NCBI GenBank assembly: GCA_028875135.1
Contig: JAPPFQ010000238.1
Coordinates: 1 to 8,325, forward strand
Direction of reading: 5' to 3'
DNA: 8,325 bases
Source: Acidobacteriota bacterium
GTDB lineage: Bacteria > Acidobacteriota > Terriglobia > Versatilivoradales > Versatilivoraceae
Positions 1 to 5,887 of the stretch are shown one piece after another (position 1 is the stretch's first letter; each line of letters opens with the position of its first letter). The position numbers and the translations under genes are program-made. The notes below the pieces were generated by a model. It made no database searches, was not told the origin of the DNA, and was given only the letters and a program-made list of their open reading frames with translations.

Positions 1-485
1 ACGCTCACGATGGGACCACCGCGAGGGTCGGCTGCAGGGCCGGAATCCTCAAGGTTCTCAAGAAATACGACGACGGCAGAATGGATCTGCTGACCCAGGG
101 CGGCGACCGCTTCGAGATTCTGCATTTCGACACTTCGGCTTCCTATCTGCGAGGCTGGTCGGAGCCTTTTGCCGACAGGGACGGGGCCCAATCTCCCGAC
201 CGGAAGGCAGTCGAGCAGTTGCTGGAGCTCTTTCGGGAGACCGCCCGCAACCTGAAGCGGAGCGAGGCCGAAAAAGTGGGGGTCTCGCCAGGCTACCAGG
301 GATTGAGTTTTCAGATCGCCGGCGGATTCCCGCTGCCGAAGACTGTCAAGCAGAGGGTTCTCGAAGGGCGCAGCGAAACCGAGAGGGTGGCGATCCTCAT
401 CGCCTACTTCAACGAAAATCTTCCTCGCCTGCGCCGAACCGGAGTCGCCGCCAAGCGGGCCGGTTCCAACGGCCACGTTCGCTGA
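1..485 (+). CDS. LON substrate-binding domain protein (3' part, 5' end outside window)
   Basis: The reading frame is already open at the left edge (first complete codon at base 3) and about 160 residues are visible. The visible N-terminal stretch reads HDGTTARVGCRAGI, then YDDGRMDLLTQGGDRFEI. This matches the end of the beta-rich half of the LON N-terminal domain (PF02190), which typically carries a G-x-x-A/V..I pattern followed by DGR...G..RF.I. A helical C-terminal half follows and ends about 45 residues after the FPLPKTVKQRVLEG segment. The gene stops there, with no AAA+ ATPase or Ser-Lys protease domain, so this is the stand-alone LON-domain type and not Lon protease. Such proteins are common in bacteria and their function is poorly defined; peptide or substrate binding is inferred from Lon. 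The first in-frame ATG, at 81, lies inside the conserved domain and is not the real start. A 115-base gap separates it from the transporter gene. Confidence 0.85.
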   Translation, partial: AHDGTTARVGCRAGILKVLKKYDDGRMDLLTQGGDRFEILHFDTSASYLRGWSEPFADRDGAQSPDRKAVEQLLELFRETARNLKRSEAEKVGVSPGYQGLSFQIAGGFPLPKTVKQRVLEGRSETERVAILIAYFNENLPRLRRTGVAAKRAGSNGHVR

Positions 486-600
486 CAGGATATTTGTGCT
501 ATTGTGTCGCCTGTTTGCCGGACCGGGGGCCTGACCGTGGTTGCGTTGGTTTCCGCCCGACGTCCGACAAGCCTTGTGGACCAGGATCGAAGGGTTACCT

Positions 601-1968
601 ATGGAAGCACCCGTGAGCAAGCGAAGCCATTGGGGATCCAGGATCGGCTTCATCCTGGCGGCCGCCGGTTCGGCGGTGGGGCTGGGCAACATCTGGAAGT
701 TTCCCTATGTGACCGGTGAGAACGGCGGAGGCATCTTCGTCCTCATCTACCTGGCCTGTGTGCTTCTGGTCGGCCTGCCGGTCATGATCGCCGAGATCCT
801 TATCGGGCGGTCCACCCAGAACTCACCGGTGGGAGCCTTCAAGTCTCTGGCCGGCCCCCGAAGTCCATGGGTAGGGATGGGATGGCTGTCGGTGTTGTCG
901 TCCTTTGTTCTCCTCTCCTTCTACAGCGTGGTGGCCGGCTGGTCTCTCCACTACGCCTGGCTCTCCATCAGCGGCCAATTGGCGGGGTTGGGGCCGGACA
1001 ACGTGGCTCCCCTTTTCGGAAGCCTGCACGCGTCGGCCGGGGCGAATCTCTTCTGGCACCTGGTCTTCATGGGCTTGACCATTGCGGTGATCTATGGAGG
1101 CGTCTCCAAGGGAGTCGAACGCTGGTCGCGAATCCTGATGCCGGCCCTGCTGATCATGATGCTGGTGCTGCTGATCAACTCCCTGACGCTGGATGGATTC
1201 GGAAAGGCGTTCCAGTTCCTGTTCGGCTTTCACCAGGACAAGTTCACGGCCGGCGGGGCCCTGGAAGCCCTGGGCCAGGCCTTCTTCAGCCTCAGCCTGG
1301 GAATGGGCGCCATGCTGACCTACGGCAGCTACCTGCGCCGCCGGGACGACGTCGTGGGGGCCTCCGTCACCATCTCCGCCCTCGACACCTGCATCGCCCT
1401 GGTGGCCTCGCTGATGCTCTTCCCCATCATTTTCAGCTACGGCATGGAGCCGGCGGCGGGCCCGGGACTGGTGTTCATCAGCGTGCCCATCGCCCTGAGC
1501 CAAATGCCGGGAACGACTTTTCTGGCCACCCTATTCTTTGGCCTCCTGGTCTTTGCCGCCCTGACCAGCGCCATATCCATGCTGGAGGTCGCCACCTCCT
1601 ACTTCATCGACCAGCGAGGGTGGAAGCGCCACCGGGCAGCGGTGGCGGCGGGATTGGCCATTGCCGTCTTGGGGCTGCCGGCAGCGCTCAGCGGGGGGAC
1701 CGGCCTGTTCGGCTCGGGCATGGAGGGACTGGTGGGCAAGAACTGGTTCGACAGCCTGGACTACCTGGTCACCAACTGGATGCTTCCGCTGGGAGGACTG
1801 GGGATAGCGCTGTTTACGGCCTGGCGCATGGACCGGCGGCTACGCCAGGAGGAGTTCCTCTCGGGCAGCCGGCTGCGCCTGTTCTACCAGGGTTGGGTGT
1901 TCCTGCTGAAGTTTCCGGTTCCGGTCGCCATCCTGCTGGTTTTCCTGCACGCCGTGGGTCTGCTCTAG
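601..1968 (+). CDS. Neurotransmitter:sodium symporter (NSS/SNF) family transporter
   Basis: Sodium-coupled importer, probably of an amino acid or related amine, in the inner membrane (LeuT fold). At 455 residues with about 11 hydrophobic helices it matches the short bacterial NSS type. TM1 carries the family signature GSAVGLGNIWKFPY (residues 23-36), whose unwound part binds Na+ and substrate. By alignment to LeuT by eye, Tyr108 in TM3 matches the substrate-gating tyrosine. The TM6 segment FFSLSLGMGA (228-237) matches the LeuT unwound helix, with Met235 where LeuT has Phe259. ALTS (320-323) in TM8 supplies Na2-site Thr and Ser. TM7 has Asp262 near the LeuT Asn286 position and no acid at the Glu290 position. 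I chose ATG 601 because GAAGGG lies seven bases upstream and homology begins at once. A TTG at 541 would add 20 residues of non-family sequence. The substrate cannot be assigned; Met235 hints at a pocket unlike that of LeuT. Confidence 0.93.
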   Translation: MEAPVSKRSHWGSRIGFILAAAGSAVGLGNIWKFPYVTGENGGGIFVLIYLACVLLVGLPVMIAEILIGRSTQNSPVGAFKSLAGPRSPWVGMGWLSVLSSFVLLSFYSVVAGWSLHYAWLSISGQLAGLGPDNVAPLFGSLHASAGANLFWHLVFMGLTIAVIYGGVSKGVERWSRILMPALLIMMLVLLINSLTLDGFGKAFQFLFGFHQDKFTAGGALEALGQAFFSLSLGMGAMLTYGSYLRRRDDVVGASVTISALDTCIALVASLMLFPIIFSYGMEPAAGPGLVFISVPIALSQMPGTTFLATLFFGLLVFAALTSAISMLEVATSYFIDQRGWKRHRAAVAAGLAIAVLGLPAALSGGTGLFGSGMEGLVGKNWFDSLDYLVTNWMLPLGGLGIALFTAWRMDRRLRQEEFLSGSRLRLFYQGWVFLLKFPVPVAILLVFLHAVGLL

Positions 1969-2035
1969 AGTCGGGAGGACAGGAGCGGAGGCTGGTCGAG
2001 GGCTTTCGGCCCGCTGCCGGCGCCGGAATCGGGCT

Positions 2036-2064
2036 GAAACGGCGGTTTCAAGGTAAACGGCGGT
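2036..2064. repeat. Small palindrome plus 10-bp direct repeat upstream of the VKOR gene
   Basis: GAAAC-GGCG-GTTTC forms a perfect 5-bp inverted repeat at 2036-2049. The decamer AAACGGCGGT occurs at 2037-2046 and again at 2055-2064, 18 bases apart. The cluster sits about 80-105 bases before the VKOR start, in a gap between genes. It could be a regulator site or a hairpin in the leader, or chance in GC-rich DNA. I saw no convincing promoter near it. Confidence 0.3.
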
Positions 2065-2130
2065 CCATTTCCCGGTTCTCACCCACGTCTCCCGAGCCTC
2101 GCGGCGCGATGGCTCCGCTACCATCTCTCC

Positions 2131-2136
2131 GGAGAG
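2131..2136 (+). promoter_or_regulatory. Ribosome-binding site deciding the TTG start of the VKOR gene
   Basis: GGAGAG ends six bases before TTG at 2143. The frame is open back to a stop at 2035-2037 but contains no ATG, GTG or other TTG, so this site fixes the start. Confidence 0.65.
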
Positions 2137-2142
2137 CATCCC

Positions 2143-2562
2143 TTGGTTTCGTTTGCGCTCATCCTGCTGGCCGCCGTCGGCCTGACGATTTCCAGCTACT
2201 TTACGGCCGTTGCATACGGCTGGATCGACCCCACGGAAGAGTGGATCCCCTCCTTCTGCCGCATGGGAGAGCAGACTTGCAGCCGCGTGATTTATTCCCC
2301 CAGGGCCCGTGTTTTCGGGCTCCCCAATTCGCTGCTTGGCCAGCTCTTTTACCTTGCCATCCTGGTAGCGGTCTTCGCCGATCTGATTTTCCTGGAGCCC
2401 TACATTTGGCTGTTTCTTTCGGCCGGCTTGCTCACCGTGTTGTTGGGCATCTTTCTCAGTTACTCCCTGCTCTACCTGACCCGGATACGCTGTGTGCTGT
2501 GTTTTACCTCGCACGCCATCAACGGGATCATTTTCCTGCTCCTGCTGCTGGCTGAAACGTGA
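2143..2562 (+). CDS. VKOR-family quinone-linked thiol oxidoreductase
   Basis: Membrane enzyme of the vitamin K epoxide reductase family. Bacterial members are thought to re-oxidise a DsbA-like thioredoxin-fold protein outside the membrane and pass electrons to quinone, replacing DsbB. The protein has 139 residues and about four hydrophobic helices. The four family cysteines are present: loop Cys39 and Cys46 (FCRMGEQTCSRV) and the quinone-proximal CVLC pair, Cys117 and Cys120, followed by FTSHAIN. The loop continues with the family pattern S-x-R...FGLPNSLLGQ, including the conserved serine. The loop cysteines are six residues apart, between the spacings I recall for the Synechococcus (five) and human (seven) proteins. 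No thioredoxin domain is fused, and no partner is encoded in the window. The start is TTG with GGAGAG upstream. It lies 174 bases after the transporter and 167 before the dioxygenase, so it may be a single gene. Confidence 0.88.
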   Translation: MVSFALILLAAVGLTISSYFTAVAYGWIDPTEEWIPSFCRMGEQTCSRVIYSPRARVFGLPNSLLGQLFYLAILVAVFADLIFLEPYIWLFLSAGLLTVLLGIFLSYSLLYLTRIRCVLCFTSHAINGIIFLLLLLAET

Positions 2563-2729
2563 CTCGTGGATGCAGGATTCTGTCGCGAGAACCCGGTACC
2601 CTGGAGTTAGAATTGATGGGAGTTGAGTTGACAGTCCATTGCCGTTGCCATCCCGCACCGCCCAAGGTACCGATTGGCCGGCGACAGGACTTCGTACCGG
2701 TGAGAAGCGCAACTGGAGGCTGACCGGAA

Positions 2730-3503
2730 ATGAATATGCGCGCGGCTCTGGATCAGATGGGAGTCGAGGAAGACCTGCTTTCGGCCGAGGAACAATCCTT
2801 TCTGGACGAGAACGGATACCTCGTCTTTCCGGATATCCTGACCCGGAGCCAGGTCCGGACCTTCAACGATCACCTGGCGGCGTTGGCCGAGCAGGAGGAA
2901 AACAGCGGGCTGGTGGAAGAGGGCTTTCAGCACGGCACGGTCGTGGTGCTGGACCTGGTCAACAAGGACCCCGTCTTCGACATCTGTATCAGCCATCCGA
3001 GGATTCTGGCAGCCGTGGACCGCGTCCTGCCCAAGGGGTTTCGGCTCTCTTCTCTCTGTTCCCGGGCGGTGCTCCCCGAGGGCGGACACCAGGACCTTCA
3101 CCCCGACTGGCACCCCGCCTGGTGGCGGGACCGCAAGCAACCCAGCGACCACTTTTCCTGCAATACCCTCTGGATGCTGGACGACTTCACCCCCGACAAC
3201 GGCGCGACCCGGATTGTGCCGGGGTCCCACCTGGGATTGACCTTCCCCGAGGATGAGATGGAAGACATGCAGCAGCCGCACCCCGGGGAAATCTGCGTCA
3301 CCGGAACCGCGGGCACGGTGGTGGTCTTCACCGGACACACCTGGCACAGCGGCGTCAAGAACCGAACCGATGCGCCGCGGCGGTCCCTCACCGCCTATTT
3401 CTGCCGAAGGGATCAGCCCCAGCAGACCGACCAGCGCGAGGCTCTTCGGCCGAGCACTTCCCAGCGGCTCAGCCAGGCGACCCTGTACCTGCTGGATGTC
3501 TGA
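2730..3503 (+). CDS. PhyH-family Fe(II)/2-oxoglutarate dioxygenase
   Basis: Non-haem iron enzyme of the phytanoyl-CoA dioxygenase family. These use O2 and 2-oxoglutarate to hydroxylate, or sometimes halogenate or cyclise, small organic molecules in the cytoplasm. The 257-residue length is usual. The N-terminal helix region EEQSFLDENGYLVFPDIL (residues 20-37) is the common opening of the family. The iron triad is probably His124 and Asp126 (HPD within QDLHPDW) plus His206 in HTWHSGVKNR. Arg217 or Arg218 would hold 2-oxoglutarate. DNGATRIVPGSH (156-167) is the typical core strand and turn. A second HxD, His120-Gln-Asp122, lies just before the first, so the metal assignment is not certain. ATG 2730 is preceded by GGAGG at 2715-2719, ten bases away; ATG 2736 is an in-frame alternative. 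Substrate unknown: the family is too diverse to call from sequence, and neighbours give no clear pathway. Confidence 0.9.
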   Translation: MNMRAALDQMGVEEDLLSAEEQSFLDENGYLVFPDILTRSQVRTFNDHLAALAEQEENSGLVEEGFQHGTVVVLDLVNKDPVFDICISHPRILAAVDRVLPKGFRLSSLCSRAVLPEGGHQDLHPDWHPAWWRDRKQPSDHFSCNTLWMLDDFTPDNGATRIVPGSHLGLTFPEDEMEDMQQPHPGEICVTGTAGTVVVFTGHTWHSGVKNRTDAPRRSLTAYFCRRDQPQQTDQREALRPSTSQRLSQATLYLLDV

Positions 3504-3566
3504 CCTGAAACGCCCCTGCTTCGCCTCTCATGAGACGCCCCGTCGTCCGGGACGGCAGCGCGGCCA

Positions 3567-3717
3567 AGTGAAAAGTGGTTAGTGGTTAGTGATCAGTGGT
3601 CAGTGGCTGGTATTGTGATCGATTGGTTGAGCTCATTGCTCGGAATCCCCCTGTTTCACTCTCGTATGATCCGCACGGCAGGGCCGAGGCGGGGCTAACC
3701 ACTGGCCACTATTCACT
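3567..3717. repeat. Inverted-repeat element made of AGTGGTT-like heptamers (MITE/REP-like)
   Basis: The left arm (3567-3589) and the reverse complement of the right arm (3695-3717) match at 20 of 23 positions. Both arms are built from degenerate heptamers. The left side carries six in tandem at 3567-3608: AGTGAAA, AGTGGTT, AGTGGTT, AGTGATC, AGTGGTC, AGTGGCT. The right side, on the minus strand, reads AGTGAAT, AGTGGCC, AGTGGTT. The 105 bases between the arms hold no open gene. The element fills most of the 285-base gap between the dioxygenase and the Tat propeller gene. A short T run (TTTTT) follows the right arm. This layout fits a non-autonomous palindromic repeat dispersed in the genome. 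Its family, and whether it is mobile or acts as a transcript end, cannot be told from one copy. Confidence 0.7.
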
Positions 3718-3776
3718 CGTTTTTCGATATTGCGGGTCCGTCAGGCTTTCTCTTCAATGAATCCGACAGCCACGGC

Positions 3777-3781
3777 AGGAG
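3777..3781 (+). promoter_or_regulatory. Ribosome-binding site deciding the TTG start of the Tat propeller gene
   Basis: AGGAG lies seven bases before TTG at 3789. That start places the twin-arginine motif at residues 3-4, exactly where a Tat signal needs it, which supports the choice. Confidence 0.65.
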
Positions 3782-3788
3782 CACGCTC

Positions 3789-5510
3789 TTGAACCGCCGA
3801 AGATTCCTGAAACAGCTCACCGGACTCACCGGCGGCCTGGCGCTTGCTCGGCTGGCGGCGCCTGCTTCATCCCCTCGGCTGACGGCCTCGGGCCGGCCAC
3901 GTCTCCAGGAGAGCGCCGGCCATGAAACTCTCTACAACGGCATCCGGCTCCCCGATCCCTGGCCTCCCCGCTACCCGCAGGAAGACTTCCGCACCCCGGT
4001 CGCGCCTCCCTACCTGGCGGACACTCCCCAAGTCATTCCCATTGACCGGGGGCGGCAACTGTTCGTGGACGACTTCCTCATCTCCGAGAGCACCCTCAAG
4101 CGCTCCTATCACACGGCTCGCCTGCACCCGGAGAACCCGGTCCTGAAGCCGGAGACCGCCCTGGAATTGAACGGGGGCCTGCAGCCGGTGGCCTGTCCCT
4201 TCAACGACGGCGTGTTTTACGACCCCGAGGACCGGTTGTTCAAGATGTGGTACCACGCCGGCTGGTTCGACGGCATCGCCTACGCTACCAGCCGGGACGG
4301 GATTCACTGGAACCGCCCGCGCCTGGACGTGGAACGGGGCACCAACAGGGTCCTGGTTCGGGGAAAGGGATACGAACGGGACGGAGTGGGAATCTGGCTG
4401 GACCAGGAGACTTCCGACCGGCAGCAGCGATTCAAGATGTTCGCCTTCTTCAGGGGCCCGGACAACTTCCGGAGGGGAGAGGTCTATACCTCGGCCGACG
4501 GCATTCATTGGGGCGAGCCCAGACCCACCGGGCCCTGCGGCGACAACACCACTTTTTTCTACAACCCCTTCCGCAAAGTCTGGGTTTACAGCATTCGCAC
4601 CTTCCAGTTCGAGCCCAAACTGAGCCGGCTGCGCGGGTACCGGGAACATCCCGACTTTGTCGAGGGAGCCGCCTGGGAAGAGAGCGACGTCCACCACTGG
4701 GCCGGCGCCGATGAGCTGGACCCGCCGGCGCCCGACCTGGGCCATCCCACCCAGCTCTACAACGTGGACGCGGCCGGATACGAGAGCCTGATGATCGGCC
4801 TGCTGGCCATCCACCGGGGACCGCCCAACCGGATTTGCCTGGAGGGCGGGTTCCCCAAGCTCACCGAGCTCTGCCTCGGCTTCAGTCGAGACGGATTCCA
4901 CTGGCACCGTCCCGACCGGCGTTCCTTCATCGCCCCTTCCCGTCGCAAGGGCGCCTGGAACCGGGCCTACCTCCATTCGGCCGGGGGCTGCTGCCTGGTG
5001 GTGGGAGACCAGCTCTACTTCTACTTCGGGGCCTGGTCCGGGGAGTCCCCCAAGCTGAGAGGCCACATGTACGCGGGCGGCAGCACCGGTCTGGCCGTCC
5101 TGCGGCGGGACGGCTTCGCCTCACTGGACGCCCCGGAATCGGGGGGAGCGGTCACCACCCGGCCGCTGCGTTTCCAGGGCCGTCGCCTGTTCGTCAACCT
5201 GCAGGCCCCCCGGGGGCGACTGCAAGCCGAGGTCCTTGACGCGCAAGGCGTCCCGATCGCCCCCTATTCCAGGCAAAACTGCCTGCCGGTGACCGGAGAC
5301 AGCACCCTGAGCCAAGTCGTTTGGAAGGAGGCGGCCGATCTTTCCCGGCTGGCCGGCAGGCCCGTCCGCTTTCGCTTTCACCTGACCCACGGCAGGCTCT
5401 ACTCCTTCTGGGTCAGCCCCGACGAGAACGGATCCAGCAACGGCTACCTGGCCGGCGGAGGTCCCGGTTTCACCGGTCCCAGCGATACGGTGGGAAGAGG
5501 CGCCGGTTGA
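3789..5510 (+). CDS. Tat-exported GH43/GH32-like beta-propeller protein
   Basis: Probable exported carbohydrate-active or carbohydrate-binding protein of 573 residues. The N-terminus NRRRFLKQLTGLTGG fits the Tat consensus (RR-x-F-L-K), followed by a weakly hydrophobic stretch to about residue 26, so it is probably exported folded. After a proline-rich linker, RQLFVDDFLI (89-98) opens the propeller region. YDPEDRLFKMWY (144-155) resembles the blade pattern of GH43/GH32-type five-bladed propellers. Three blade motifs follow: SRDGIHWNRP (168-177), SADGIHWGEP (235-244) and SRDGFHWHRP (366-375). Residues 430-545 form a separate C-terminal region, probably a beta-sandwich, containing LRRDGFASLDAP and LAGRPVRFRFHL. 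The convergent minus-strand gene ending at 5888 encodes a homologue. Catalytic residues cannot be assigned with confidence, so hydrolase activity is inferred. The last ~25 residues are rich in glycine and serine and look disordered. Confidence 0.75.
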   Translation: MNRRRFLKQLTGLTGGLALARLAAPASSPRLTASGRPRLQESAGHETLYNGIRLPDPWPPRYPQEDFRTPVAPPYLADTPQVIPIDRGRQLFVDDFLISESTLKRSYHTARLHPENPVLKPETALELNGGLQPVACPFNDGVFYDPEDRLFKMWYHAGWFDGIAYATSRDGIHWNRPRLDVERGTNRVLVRGKGYERDGVGIWLDQETSDRQQRFKMFAFFRGPDNFRRGEVYTSADGIHWGEPRPTGPCGDNTTFFYNPFRKVWVYSIRTFQFEPKLSRLRGYREHPDFVEGAAWEESDVHHWAGADELDPPAPDLGHPTQLYNVDAAGYESLMIGLLAIHRGPPNRICLEGGFPKLTELCLGFSRDGFHWHRPDRRSFIAPSRRKGAWNRAYLHSAGGCCLVVGDQLYFYFGAWSGESPKLRGHMYAGGSTGLAVLRRDGFASLDAPESGGAVTTRPLRFQGRRLFVNLQAPRGRLQAEVLDAQGVPIAPYSRQNCLPVTGDSTLSQVVWKEAADLSRLAGRPVRFRFHLTHGRLYSFWVSPDENGSSNGYLAGGGPGFTGPSDTVGRGAG

Positions 5511-5585
5511 GTCGGCAGGCAAGACAAGCGCCGACAGTCGGGCAAGGATCTGTGGGGCGTTGTCACGGCTTCTCCGTCCCCAAAA

Positions 5586-5600
5586 TGTCAAAATCTGACA
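5586..5600. promoter_or_regulatory. Palindrome TGTCA-N5-TGACA, candidate antitoxin operator
   Basis: A perfect 5-bp inverted repeat with a five-base spacer ends 12 bases before the antitoxin ATG. Ribbon-helix-helix antitoxins commonly bind short palindromes at their own promoters, so autoregulation is a reasonable inference. I found no well-spaced -35/-10 pair around it. Confidence 0.45.
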
Positions 5601-5612
5601 CAATGTAGATAT

Positions 5613-5849
5613 ATGCAACGGATAACACTATCCATTGAAGACCGTCTTCTCCGCCGTCTCAAGGAGAAGGCAGCTCGCGAGGGGCGCACTCTTCAGGATA
5701 CTGCCAACGATCTGTTGAAGCAGGGTCTGGACACGCGACCGCAGCGGTTGGACTACCGGCTCGAGCTCGAAGGCTGGGATGCTGCGGAACTGCCCGGTGT
5801 CGACCTGCTCGACCGGCACAAGCTGTTGGACATCCGGGGTAAGAGTTGA
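5613..5849 (+). CDS. VapB-like ribbon-helix-helix antitoxin, no toxin gene adjacent
   Basis: Small 78-residue protein. Residues 1-40 (MQRITLSIEDRLLRRLKEKA, then AREGRTLQDTANDLLKQGL) form a beta strand followed by two amphipathic helices, the usual ribbon-helix-helix DNA-binding fold. The tail, PGVDLLDRHKLLDIRGKS, resembles the toxin-wrapping tail of VapB antitoxins of PIN-domain toxins. In normal pairs vapC starts at or within a few bases of the vapB stop. Here only 38 bases separate the stop from the end of the convergent propeller gene, and no frame in that gap begins a PIN domain (no M-I/L-x-x-D-x-N start). The antitoxin therefore looks orphaned. No Shine-Dalgarno sequence precedes the ATG, where the bases are AT-rich, so translation may be leaderless or weak. 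Residual regulatory use, or protection against a VapC elsewhere, is possible. Confidence 0.72.
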   Translation: MQRITLSIEDRLLRRLKEKAAREGRTLQDTANDLLKQGLDTRPQRLDYRLELEGWDAAELPGVDLLDRHKLLDIRGKS

Positions 5850-5887
5850 TCCGTACGCGCCTTCGAAACCACCGTCCTTTCCGCAAG

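Noticed and set aside
541..600. Upstream TTG start for the sodium symporter
   Set aside because: The extra 20 residues do not resemble the family N-terminus, and ATG 601 has a well-placed GAAGGG.
867..2555. Long + strand frame of 562 codons across the transporter and VKOR genes
   Set aside because: It is an off-frame shadow: rich in Arg, Pro and Gly, without recognisable domains, and it overlaps two well-supported genes.
2628..2633. Perfect TTGACA as a -35 box for the dioxygenase gene
   Set aside because: No acceptable -10 sequence occurs 16-18 bases downstream, where the DNA is GC-rich.
3867..5066. Long minus-strand frame of 399 codons opposite the Tat propeller gene
   Set aside because: Composition (Val, Gly, Pro, Glu rich) is typical of the antisense of a high-GC gene; no family motif seen.
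5511..5535. GTCGGC / GCCGAC inverted repeat right after the Tat propeller stop as a terminator
   Set aside because: Six-base stem with a 13-base loop and no following T tract; weak and easily by chance in this base composition.
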